NCBI RefSeq assembly: GCF_031455195.1
Contig: NZ_JAVDSH010000003.1
Location: 372,001-436,000, forward strand
DNA length: 64,000 nucleotides
Direction of reading: 5' to 3'
Source of the DNA: Arthrobacter nitroguajacolicus_D
GTDB lineage: Bacteria; Actinomycetota; Actinomycetes; Actinomycetales; Micrococcaceae
Within the stretch, counting starts at the first letter, position 1. Each line of letters opens with the position of its first letter. Positions 27,101 to 35,111 of the stretch are shown piece by piece. A program made the translations under genes and the position numbers. The notes beneath the pieces were generated by a model. The model did not search any database, had not been told where the DNA came from, and saw only the letters and a list, made by a program, of their open reading frames with translations.

Positions 27101-27106
27101 TTAGTT

Positions 27107-28387
27107 ATGGCTGCGACGACCCCTTTGACTCCCTCGACAGGAAATATCCCTACGACCTCCCCCGCTGACGCTGCTTCTTCGGCGAACCAGGCAGTTCCAA
27201 AGACGCGCGTCGTGGCCGTCGTCGGCATTGTTGCCGTGGTCCTTATCGGCCTGAATCTCCGCGCGGGTATTACCAGCGCCGCCGCCTTGTTCCACGAGCT
27301 GCAGCAGGTCCTCGGCTACGGCGCCCTGGTTGCGTCCATCCTTCCGTCCATTCCCTTGCTCTGCTTTGCCGTTGCGGGAATGGGGACCTCATGGCTTACG
27401 CGCCGCGTCGGTGGTGAAAAGGCCATCGCCATCGCCTTGGCCTTGCTGGCGGGAGGCTTGTTGGTTCGCGGTGTTCCCGTGACCGGCGCTCTGCTCGGCG
27501 GAACGGTGCTGGCAATGTCCGGCCTGGCTGTCTGCAACGTAGCAATGCCGTCGTTCATCCGGGAGCACTACTCCGAGCGCACCTCCATGATGACCGGCCT
27601 CTACACCTTCACCATGTCAGGCGGTGCCACCTTCGCCGCCGCGGTTAGCGTCCCCCTGTCCCAACAACTCGGCTCACCCTCAATGGGATTGGCAGCCTGG
27701 GGCCTGCTTGGCGTCGCCGCCCTCCTGGGTTTCCTGCCCATGGTCCTGCACACCCACCGCAACAGCACCAAGTCCGAGCGCCCCCGCGTGTCCATGTGGC
27801 CGCTCCTGCGGACGCGCCTTGGCATCCTGATCACCGCGATCTTCACGTTCCAGGCCTTCCTGGCCTACGCCGTGATGAGCTGGTTCGCCTACATCCTGAC
27901 CTCGCAGGGCCTCAGCGCTTCCGAAAGCGGCCTGCAGTTCGGCGTGATGCAGCTGGTCTCCGTCGCTGCAGGCATGATCCTGCTCGCGTTCGGCTCCAGG
28001 CCGGGCATGCTGCGCCCGGCCCTGTACCTGGCCAGCAGCTCAACATTGCTGGCCATCGCCGCCATGGTCTGGCTGCCAACGTCATTGGCCGTTGTTCCCG
28101 CAGTGCTGTTCGGCTTCGGCTTGGGCATCTTCCCGCTGGTGCTGGTGATCATCAGCCGTAGTGGACGCTCGACGGCGGAAACCACCGCGCTCTCCACCGT
28201 CGCCCAATCACTGGGATACTTGATAGCGGCAGTGGGTCCCTTTGGCATGGGGCTCCTCCACAGCGCCACTGGCGGCTGGGTGCTGCCCCTGAGCCTCCTG
28301 TCGATCGTGGCTGTGGCACTCATGGTCACCTGCCACATGCTCACCAGCAAGCGAACTGCCACCAAGACCGGACCGAGGACAGTATGA
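27107..28387 (+). CDS. MFS transporter, CynX/NimT family
   Basis: This 426-residue protein has twelve hydrophobic segments. LIGLNLRAGITSAAALFHEL near residue 50 and IREHYSERTSMMTGLYTFTMSGGA in the middle are characteristic of CynX (cyanate) and NimT-type transporters. The substrate is unknown. The gene lacks a Shine-Dalgarno and appears leaderless. Its TGA overlaps the ATG of the GntR regulator by 4 bases. Confidence 0.9.
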   Translation: MAATTPLTPSTGNIPTTSPADAASSANQAVPKTRVVAVVGIVAVVLIGLNLRAGITSAAALFHELQQVLGYGALVASILPSIPLLCFAVAGMGTSWLTRRVGGEKAIAIALALLAGGLLVRGVPVTGALLGGTVLAMSGLAVCNVAMPSFIREHYSERTSMMTGLYTFTMSGGATFAAAVSVPLSQQLGSPSMGLAAWGLLGVAALLGFLPMVLHTHRNSTKSERPRVSMWPLLRTRLGILITAIFTFQAFLAYAVMSWFAYILTSQGLSASESGLQFGVMQLVSVAAGMILLAFGSRPGMLRPALYLASSSTLLAIAAMVWLPTSLAVVPAVLFGFGLGIFPLVLVIISRSGRSTAETTALSTVAQSLGYLIAAVGPFGMGLLHSATGGWVLPLSLLSIVAVALMVTCHMLTSKRTATKTGPRTV

Positions 28388-29064
28388 CCCTGACCCCTTC
28401 GCATCGCCCAGCCTTGGCCGAGGAGATCACGGCCAAGCTGCGGGACATGATCAAGTCCGGCGAGTGGCCGCTTCAACAGCGCATTCCGGCGGAGCCCGAG
28501 CTCATGGCCTCGCTGGGCGTTTCCCGCGGAACACTGCGGGAAGCCATCAAGGCGCTGGCGCACTCGGGCATGCTTGAGGTCCGCCGCGGCGATGGCACGT
28601 ACGTCCGCGCCAACAGCGAAATGTCCGGCGCGGCCCAGCGCATGTATCTGGAACACACCCAGGAACATATCGTGGAGGTCCGCCTCGGCTTGGATACTCA
28701 GGCTGCCCGCCTTGCCACCAAGCACGCCACCGCGGAGGACCTTGCCGAGATGCGCCGGCTCCTCGCGCTCCGCCATGATGCCTGGCAAGCCGAGGACTAC
28801 CCCACGTGGGCACGGGCCGACTGGGAATTCCACGAACGTGTCGCAGTGGCCTCAGGAAACCCCCTGCTTCACCAGTTGTACGTCTCGTTCGGCGGCGTCT
28901 TCCACAACGACCTGCTCCGCCAGCAGCGCAAGGGCGGCTTCAATGGCATTCCCCGCGAAGGGCATGACGAGTTGGTGGATGCGTTGGAAGCCCACGATCC
29001 CGACGCTGCGGTGAGCAGCGTGTACCGCAACCTCGATTTTTGTGCGGACCAGACCCAGCCGTAA
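28384..29064 (+). CDS. GntR-family regulator with FCD domain (FadR subfamily)
   Basis: This 226-residue protein has an N-terminal winged helix (LAEEITAKLRDMIKSGEW...IPAEPELMASLGVSRGTLREAIKAL), then an all-helical FCD ligand domain (VEVRLGLDTQAARLA, DWEFHERVAVASGNPLL) whose Asp/His residues usually bind a metal. It is translationally coupled to the MFS gene (ATGA overlap), and probably represses the operon through the palindrome at 27079-27097. Confidence 0.93.
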   Translation: MTLTPSHRPALAEEITAKLRDMIKSGEWPLQQRIPAEPELMASLGVSRGTLREAIKALAHSGMLEVRRGDGTYVRANSEMSGAAQRMYLEHTQEHIVEVRLGLDTQAARLATKHATAEDLAEMRRLLALRHDAWQAEDYPTWARADWEFHERVAVASGNPLLHQLYVSFGGVFHNDLLRQQRKGGFNGIPREGHDELVDALEAHDPDAAVSSVYRNLDFCADQTQP

Positions 29065-29067
29065 GCC

Positions 29068-30441
29068 TTACGGCACGGTTTCGATCCCCGCGTCGGCTGC
29101 GTCTTTGAACCTGGCATCAATGAGCACCACATCACGTCCAGCACGGCCCAACAGGCTTGCCGCAATACTCGCGCGGTAACCCGTGGCGCAGTGAACCCAG
29201 ATCTTCGCTTCGGGGATCCCTGCCATCTTTCCAAGGAGCGCGTAGACAGGAATGTTGAGGGCTCCTTTGACGTGTGAGGCCCCAAATTCTTCGGGCCTCC
29301 GAACGTCCAGCACCACGTCCTCCTTCGCCCTCTCTTGGAGCAGCAAGGTCCAGTCGCCGTGCGGATAGGACGCCCGCGGATGCCTTGGCGCCACAGTCCG
29401 CAGGAGTTCAATGCCAGGCCCGACGGCGGCATCCGGACTTTCGATTCCGATTCTCGCCAGATCACGGATCGCTTTCTCAACCTCGTCCAGTGGGCCCAAC
29501 AGCGTTAGCGGCTGGTTCCACGGGATCACCCAACCGAGGTAGCTGGTGAAGTTGTCCCCGCGGCCGTATTCGAAGCTCACGCTGCCGTCCAGGTGGCTGT
29601 CCGCGAATGCCACCCGGTGCCGGAGGTCGACAACCCACTCCCCTGACCTCAAACGCCGGCCCAGCTCCTCGGCATCCACGGAGTCCGGCACATCCAACGC
29701 CGTCGGCCCAACCCCGGCCGCGTTGAGTGGGCTCATGTGGGCGTAGTACGCGGGGTAGGCCGTGATGTTTGCCAGCAACTCTGAGACGAAGTGGTCCTCG
29801 CTGGGGTCCGTCAGGGCGTGGTTGGACTCGGATTGCTCACCCAGAGTGGACGAATCCTGGTGGCTGGCGGGGCCGATCGAACAAAACGAGCCAAAGCCGT
29901 GTGTCGGGTACAACGCCGCGTCAGGGCTGGCTTGGGAGGCTAAGCGCCGGACCGATGCGTACTGCTCATGCGCCAGCGCAGCTGTGTCATGTGGCGAGAC
30001 CAGGTCCGTCCGTCCGACTGAACCGTAGAGCAGGCTGCCGCCGGAAAACACTGCCTCAGGGCCGCCGTCGTGCGCGTCATCGGTAACCACGTACGAGAGG
30101 TGCGTGTGGGTGTGTCCCGGGGTCGCCACCACCCTGACGGACAGCCGACCGATGCGCAGGACCTGTCCGTCGGTGACAGGTACGCGGCTGAAAGAGACGT
30201 CGTCCTCGGCGTTCACCAGGTAGTCGGCGCCGTGCTTCTCCGCCAGGACCAGCCCGCCTGTGACGTAGTCGTTGTGGAGGTGGGTTTCCGCCACGTGCGT
30301 GATCCGGACGCCGGAGTCAGCGGCCGCCGCTTCCACCCGGTCAATGTCCCGTTGGGGATCGATCACCAACGCCACGGAACCGTCGTGCACCAAGTAGCTG
30401 CGGTCCCCCAGCTGGGGAGTTTCAATGACAACGACGTCCAT
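29068..30441 (-). CDS. metallo-beta-lactamase fold persulfide dioxygenase-like protein with rhodanese domains
   Basis: This 457-residue protein has an N-terminal MBL domain with THLHNDYVTGG as the metal motif (the usual DH replaced by DY, as in this subgroup) and GHTHTHLSYV. Two rhodanese domains follow. The first (about 255-330) has no active-site Cys. The second ends with the active loop HCATGYRAS. Related enzymes oxidise glutathione- or other persulfides and move sulfane sulfur, so this is a likely sulfide or persulfide detoxifier. It is convergent with the GntR gene, 3 bases apart. Confidence 0.9.
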   Translation of the reverse strand: MDVVVIETPQLGDRSYLVHDGSVALVIDPQRDIDRVEAAAADSGVRITHVAETHLHNDYVTGGLVLAEKHGADYLVNAEDDVSFSRVPVTDGQVLRIGRLSVRVVATPGHTHTHLSYVVTDDAHDGGPEAVFSGGSLLYGSVGRTDLVSPHDTAALAHEQYASVRRLASQASPDAALYPTHGFGSFCSIGPASHQDSSTLGEQSESNHALTDPSEDHFVSELLANITAYPAYYAHMSPLNAAGVGPTALDVPDSVDAEELGRRLRSGEWVVDLRHRVAFADSHLDGSVSFEYGRGDNFTSYLGWVIPWNQPLTLLGPLDEVEKAIRDLARIGIESPDAAVGPGIELLRTVAPRHPRASYPHGDWTLLLQERAKEDVVLDVRRPEEFGASHVKGALNIPVYALLGKMAGIPEAKIWVHCATGYRASIAASLLGRAGRDVVLIDARFKDAADAGIETVP

Positions 30442-30478
30442 GACTCAGGGTACCGCTGGCGGTTAGCCCATAAGCAGC

Positions 30479-30508
30479 AGCGGGGCCACTCGAAAGAGTG
30501 ACCCCGCT
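30479..30508 (-). terminator. hairpin after the second FprA gene
   Basis: A 13-bp stem with one mismatch is closed by a GAAA/TTTC tetraloop at 30492-30495. It lies 16 bases past the reductase stop and lacks a clear T-run. Confidence 0.55.
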
Positions 30509-30524
30509 TGCCGTGAAAAGAGAA

Positions 30525-31991
30525 CTAGACCTGCGCGGCTACACCGTCTCGGGAGATGTTAACCATGTCCTCGCGGGGGACAACCTTGATGCGCTCACGC
30601 TTGACCTCAACGCCGTGCGAACCGCCGGCTTCGGTGGCCGCTGCGCCGAGGGCGAGTTCGTGCGCGTCGAGTGCCAGCCAGCCTTCCCAGCTGGTGAACT
30701 TCACACCGCGGGCGTCGAGGAGATCCACGACGGCGTCTGCCGCAGGAACTTCGGCGACCGGCAGGTTTTCGCGGTCCTCCAAGAGGTACGTGACCGTTTC
30801 CAGGGCATCGCCCTTGGTGTGGCCAATGAGGCCGACAGGACCACGCTTGATCCAACCCGTCGCGTAGAGGCCGGGCACGTGCTGGCCGTTGGCGTCAAGG
30901 ACGCGGCCGCCGTCGTTCGTGACGACGCCCTTCTTGTGGTCGAATTCGACGTCAGGCAGGGCCGAACCGAAGTAGCCGATGGCGCGGTATACGGCCTGGA
31001 CCGGGTATTCGATGAACTCTCCGGTGCCGCGGGCGTTGCCCGTGCCGTCCAGTTCGGTGCGCTCGAACTTGATTCCGGCAACCTTGCCCGGGGTTTCGGT
31101 GGAGTCAACGATCTCAACCGGGCTGTGCAGGAAGTGCAGGTGCAGGCGGCGGGACGCCGTGAGTTCGGAAAGGTCCTCGGGCTGCTCGGCGATCCAGTTG
31201 GTGAGTGTGCCAACCATGGTCTTGATCTGGTTGTTGCTCTGGATCTGGCGGTCGGATTCTTCGTCGAATTCGAAGTCCTCGGCGTAGAGGATGATGTCCA
31301 CGTCCTTGGAGTGCGAGAGTTCGCGCAGTTCCAGCGGGGTGAACTTCACCTGGGCCGGACCACGGCGACCGAAGACGTGGACGTCCGTGACCGGCGAGCT
31401 CTTCAGGCCGGCGTAGACGTTGTCCGGAATTTCGGTGACCAGGAGGTCATCGGCGTGCTTGGACAGGACGCGGGCAACATCCAGCGCCACGTTGCCGTTG
31501 CCGAGGACTGCGATTTCCTTGGCTTCCAGCGGCCATTCGCGGGGAACGTCCGGGTGTCCGTCGAACCAGGACACGAAGTCGGCGCCGCCGAAGGAGCCCT
31601 CGAGTTCGATGCCCGGGATGTTCAGGTCCGCGTCCTTGATGGCGCCCGTGGCGAAGATGATGGCGTCGTAGTGCTTGCGGAGGTCCTCGATGGAGATGTC
31701 CGTGCCGTAGTCAACGTTGCCGAAGAAGCGGATGTCGCCGCGGTCCAGGACCTTGTGCAGGGCGTTGACGATGCCCTTGATGCGGGGGTGGTCCGGGGCA
31801 ACGCCGTAACGGATCAGGCCGTAGGGTGCGGGGTAACGGTCAAAGAGGTCGATGCTGACGGTGAGTTCGCCGCTCTTGACGGCCTCGCTCTTGGTCAGGA
31901 TGTCCGCTGCGTACACGCCGGCCGGGCCGGAACCGATGACGGCGACGCGAAGCGGACGGTCCGCAGAACCTACGGGGGTGCTAATTGACAC
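30525..31991 (-). CDS. fprA: ferredoxin--NADP+ reductase, FprA type, copy 2
   Basis: This 488-residue flavoenzyme has the same layout as the copy at 17265-18716: FAD motif VAVIGSGPAGVYAADIL, YGVAPDHPRIKGIV, NADPH motif AVLGNGNVALDVARVL, and VGLIGHTKGDALETV. A GTG start follows AAGAAGG by 9 bases. It sits 20 bases downstream of cobA on the same strand, which suggests it belongs to the sulfur-reduction set and supplies reduced ferredoxin to sulfite reductase. That role is inferred from position. Confidence 0.93.
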   Translation of the reverse strand: MSISTPVGSADRPLRVAVIGSGPAGVYAADILTKSEAVKSGELTVSIDLFDRYPAPYGLIRYGVAPDHPRIKGIVNALHKVLDRGDIRFFGNVDYGTDISIEDLRKHYDAIIFATGAIKDADLNIPGIELEGSFGGADFVSWFDGHPDVPREWPLEAKEIAVLGNGNVALDVARVLSKHADDLLVTEIPDNVYAGLKSSPVTDVHVFGRRGPAQVKFTPLELRELSHSKDVDIILYAEDFEFDEESDRQIQSNNQIKTMVGTLTNWIAEQPEDLSELTASRRLHLHFLHSPVEIVDSTETPGKVAGIKFERTELDGTGNARGTGEFIEYPVQAVYRAIGYFGSALPDVEFDHKKGVVTNDGGRVLDANGQHVPGLYATGWIKRGPVGLIGHTKGDALETVTYLLEDRENLPVAEVPAADAVVDLLDARGVKFTSWEGWLALDAHELALGAAATEAGGSHGVEVKRERIKVVPREDMVNISRDGVAAQV

Positions 31992-32011
31992 GGCTGTGTT
32001 CCTTCTTTTTC

Positions 32012-33289
32012 TCAGTTACTGCGGACGCGGGGACGATTGGGGGTGATGGTGCTGTAGTCAGCTGTCTTGAAATGCGGCGGCGCGAAGGGGCTGACACGGA
32101 CAACATCGCCGATCACGATGACCGCTGGATTGGCCACGCCCACGGCTTCTGCCTGGTCCGCGATGGTCCCCAAGGTGCCAATGGTGACGCGCTGTTTCGG
32201 CAAATACCCGTTCTCTACGATACCTACTGGTGTGTCCAAAGGCAGACCCGAGCCTGCCAGCGCAGCCGCGGAATCACGCAATTGCGCTACTCCCATGAGC
32301 AACACCACAGTATGATCGGGGCGTGCGGGGACTTCGGACAACTCCTCGTGGCCGGTCACTACGCTGAAGCCCTTGGCCAGGCCGCGGTGCGTCACCGGGA
32401 TACCCGCAGCGGCCGGGACCGAGATGGCCGACGTCACGCCGGACACCACTTCAACCTCGACGCCGTTCTGCCGGCAGAATTCTGCTTCCTCGCCGCCGCG
32501 CCCCAGGACATAGGGGTCGCCGCCTTTGAGCCGGACCACCCGGTTGCCCTTGAGGGCTTCGTCCACGAGGATCCGGTTGATCTCCAGTTGTGGAACGGGG
32601 TGGTGACCGGGCGTCTTGCCGACCTCGATCACGCGAACATCCGGGGCAAGCTCTTTCAGCAGCTCGCGCGGGCCAAGACGGTCTGCAACTACGACGTCGG
32701 CCTGGCCCAGCAGGCGCCGACCGCGGACGGTGATGAGTCCCGAGTCTCCAGGACCGCCACCAACCAGTGCAACGGAGCCAACGGGCGTGGTGCCGCCGGC
32801 GTCCGGTTTGCGGTGGCGACGGAGGGGCAGGTCACCAGTTTCAAGCGCTGTGGCCACAGCATTGCGGAGTGCCATTGCACGGCGCGGGTCTCCCCCGGCG
32901 TTGATGGCGATCTTCACGTCGTCCACCACGGCAACGGCGGGTGTCCAGGCGGCTGATGCTTCGTGATCGGAGGCGTTGACGCACCAGACGCGCTGTGCCT
33001 CGGCGTCGGCCGATACTCGGGTATCCACAGCGGCGGTGCCAGTGGCTGTCTGAACGAACCACACGCCGTCGAGGTCTGATGTGCGGTAGTCGCGCTCTTC
33101 CCAGGTGAGGAGTCCGGAGGTAGCGAGCCCGCGAAGGTTATCGGTGGCAACCGGAGCGACCACGGTGACTTTCGCACCGGCGTCGAGCAGTCCTTTGGCG
33201 CGGCGCTCCGCGACGGGGCCGCCGCCCACCACCAGCACCGGGCGGCCGAGCAGCCGCAGCGCGGTGGGGTAAATGTCCTGTATTGCCAT
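32012..33289 (-). CDS. cobA: uroporphyrinogen-III C-methyltransferase with precorrin-2 dehydrogenase-like N-domain
   Basis: This 425-residue fusion acts in siroheme synthesis. Residues 1-150 are the CysG-N NAD-binding domain (VLVVGGGPVAERRAKGLL) that oxidises precorrin-2. From about 180 comes the SAM-dependent methyltransferase (VALVGGGPGDSGLITVRG, VRLKGGDPYVLGRGGEE, VVSGVTSAISVPA). The N-part is shorter than in enterobacterial CysG. The ATG at 33289 has no ribosome site and lies 6 bases after TACAGT, so the mRNA is probably leaderless; a longer frame to 33367 is unsupported. Confidence 0.93.
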   Translation of the reverse strand: MAIQDIYPTALRLLGRPVLVVGGGPVAERRAKGLLDAGAKVTVVAPVATDNLRGLATSGLLTWEERDYRTSDLDGVWFVQTATGTAAVDTRVSADAEAQRVWCVNASDHEASAAWTPAVAVVDDVKIAINAGGDPRRAMALRNAVATALETGDLPLRRHRKPDAGGTTPVGSVALVGGGPGDSGLITVRGRRLLGQADVVVADRLGPRELLKELAPDVRVIEVGKTPGHHPVPQLEINRILVDEALKGNRVVRLKGGDPYVLGRGGEEAEFCRQNGVEVEVVSGVTSAISVPAAAGIPVTHRGLAKGFSVVTGHEELSEVPARPDHTVVLLMGVAQLRDSAAALAGSGLPLDTPVGIVENGYLPKQRVTIGTLGTIADQAEAVGVANPAVIVIGDVVRVSPFAPPHFKTADYSTITPNRPRVRSN

Positions 33290-33295
33290 GAAAAA

Positions 33296-33336
33296 ACTGT
33301 AGGGCGGCGCCGTAACATGCTTCAAAGGCTTGGAAA
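33296..33336 (-). promoter_or_regulatory. sulfur-type promoter of cobA
   Basis: On the minus strand: motif TTTCCAAGCCTTTG (33336-33323), -35 TTGAAG, -10 TACAGT (33301-33296), then 6 nt to the ATG. Exactly 21 nt separate the motif from the -10 box. The same arrangement occurs before sulfite reductase and the ssu operon. Confidence 0.65.
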
Positions 33337-33378
33337 CACCCGGTAACGCTGGGTAATCCAACGTCACATACTGCCCCG

Positions 33379-34179
33379 CTAGTTCGGGGAAACCCTGTCC
33401 TTAAGCGTCAGGTAGTAGGCCCGCTGCTCCTTGCCCAGATGCTCGATCGCGTAACGTAGCGCCGTCCGCGGCATGGTGGCGGCGTGTTCGTCCAGGAAGG
33501 CCAACAAGCGTTCGCGGCTGCTGCGCCCGGCATCGCGGACCCAGCCGCCTACTGCTTTGTTGATGAGGTCTTCCCTGTCATGGAGCAGTATTTCGGCGAT
33601 GGCGAAGGTGTCATCCAGTTGGCCTTCCCGGATGAACGCCGATGTTGCCACGATGGCCGTCCGACGCTCCCACATGTTTTCCGAACGGGCCAGTTCATAG
33701 AGCGGGTCCCGTGGCTTATCCATGAGCCAGCCACCCACGACCCTGCCGGCCCCGAGATCCACCAGGTCCCAGTTGTTGATGCGGTCGTGCCTCCGCAGGT
33801 ACAGCTCGTAAAGCGTGCGGCGGCGCTCTTCCGTGGTCTTCTTCTTCTGGGCTTGGAGCGACATGATCTTCACGGCACCTGCGCGTGCCTCGTGGATGTC
33901 CTGCTCCAGAAGCTTTTCGATGTCCTCCATTGACATGGCCGCGAACTCTTTGCTGAGCGTGAAAACTTCACCCATGCGCACGCCCATGAAGAAGTCACCC
34001 TCGGCATAGTCTCCTTCGCCGGTCTTGAAGTACCGCTGGTATTTGGCCTGCTCAAGGTCAGACTGCCGGATTTTCAGGCGTTCCAAGAACGCGACGGCGG
34101 TGGGCTGTGTTCCCGGCGCGGGCGCGGCAGGCTTCCGGGTCTTGGCGGGCTTTGGGGCCTTTCCGACTGTCGGGGTCAT
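33379..34179 (-). CDS. AlkD-like DNA alkylation repair protein
   Basis: This 266-residue protein has a Pro/Ala/Lys-rich N-terminal tail (about 30 residues) and then a helical HEAT-like repeat protein. RINNWDLVDLGAGRVVGGWL holds the Trp-Asp pair that marks the AlkD DNA-glycosylase family, and SENMWERRTAIVATSAFIREG and DLINKAVGGWVRDAGR fit the later repeats. AlkD enzymes remove positively charged alkylated bases. It stands alone between cobA and glsA. Confidence 0.85.
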   Translation of the reverse strand: MTPTVGKAPKPAKTRKPAAPAPGTQPTAVAFLERLKIRQSDLEQAKYQRYFKTGEGDYAEGDFFMGVRMGEVFTLSKEFAAMSMEDIEKLLEQDIHEARAGAVKIMSLQAQKKKTTEERRRTLYELYLRRHDRINNWDLVDLGAGRVVGGWLMDKPRDPLYELARSENMWERRTAIVATSAFIREGQLDDTFAIAEILLHDREDLINKAVGGWVRDAGRSSRERLLAFLDEHAATMPRTALRYAIEHLGKEQRAYYLTLKDRVSPN

Positions 34180-34194
34180 GACTCCATCATGCGC

Positions 34195-35106
34195 CTAAAA
34201 GACCGACCAGCCGGTGCGTGTTGTGAATTCGTCCAGCGCCGCCACGCCTGCTACCGAGTTGCCGGACTTCCCCAAGCCCGGGCTCCAGACACTGATGGAG
34301 CACTTGTTGGGAACCACTGCCGCGATGCCGCCACCCACTCCGCTCTTGCCGGGAAGTCCCACCCTGTAGGCAAATTCGCCGGCGGCGTCGTATGTTCCGC
34401 AGGTGAGCATAACGGCGTTGATCCGCTTGGTCTGAGCCGGGGAGAGAACCAGGTTTCCGTCAGCACCCAGGCCGTTGGCGGCCAGGAAGCGTGTTGCAAG
34501 CGCAAGGTCTTCGCACGTCATGGCCAATGCGCATTGCTTCGCATAAGAGTCCAGGACATCCTCCACGGGGTTCTCCAGGTTGCCGCAGCTTGCCAGGAAG
34601 TGTGCCAAAGATGCATTGCGGTGGCTGTTGGCCAGTTCCGAACCGGCTACGTCGTGATCGGTGTCGATGGTGTCCTTGGTGGTCTCCTGACGCATCAAGT
34701 CCCGCACGGCTTGGGCAGCGTTTCCTGTCAGGCTGAGGAGCCGGTCCGTCACCACAATGGCTCCGGCGTTGATGAACGGGTTCCGGGGAATGCCGTCCTC
34801 GCTCTCCAACTGGACCAACGAATTGAAGGGGTTGCCGGACGGCTCCCGGAACACCCGCTTCCAAATACTGTCTCCGTCAAAGGCCAGTACCAGGGCCAGC
34901 GCAAAGACTTTGGAGATGCTTTGGATGGAAAAGTCCACGTGGGCGTCTCCGGCTGAATACACCTCGCCGTCACGGGTGGCCACCGAAATGCCGAATTGTT
35001 GGGCATCCACGGCCCCGAGCTGGGGGATGTAGTCAGCCACGTTTCCCTGGCCGACATGCGGCTGCACGGCCCCGACGATGTCGTCGAGGAGATTCTGGAT
35101 ATCCAT
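34195..35106 (-). CDS. glsA: glutaminase
   Basis: This 303-residue enzyme of the serine beta-lactamase-like glutaminase family hydrolyses glutamine to glutamate and ammonia. The nucleophile motif is QSISKVFALALVL (SxxK), followed by NPFINAGAIVVTDRL, and the conserved MLTCGTYDAAGEFAYRVGLPGKSGVGGGI near the end. The length is normal. It lies 5 bases after the PucR-like gene on the same strand and is probably co-transcribed. Confidence 0.95.
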   Translation of the reverse strand: MDIQNLLDDIVGAVQPHVGQGNVADYIPQLGAVDAQQFGISVATRDGEVYSAGDAHVDFSIQSISKVFALALVLAFDGDSIWKRVFREPSGNPFNSLVQLESEDGIPRNPFINAGAIVVTDRLLSLTGNAAQAVRDLMRQETTKDTIDTDHDVAGSELANSHRNASLAHFLASCGNLENPVEDVLDSYAKQCALAMTCEDLALATRFLAANGLGADGNLVLSPAQTKRINAVMLTCGTYDAAGEFAYRVGLPGKSGVGGGIAAVVPNKCSISVWSPGLGKSGNSVAGVAALDEFTTRTGWSVF

Positions 35107-35111
35107 GGTTC

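Noticed and set aside
30498..31988. 496-codon plus-strand frame
   Set aside because: It is antisense to the second FprA gene; the same kind of shadow occurs over the first copy, so it reflects codon bias, not a gene.
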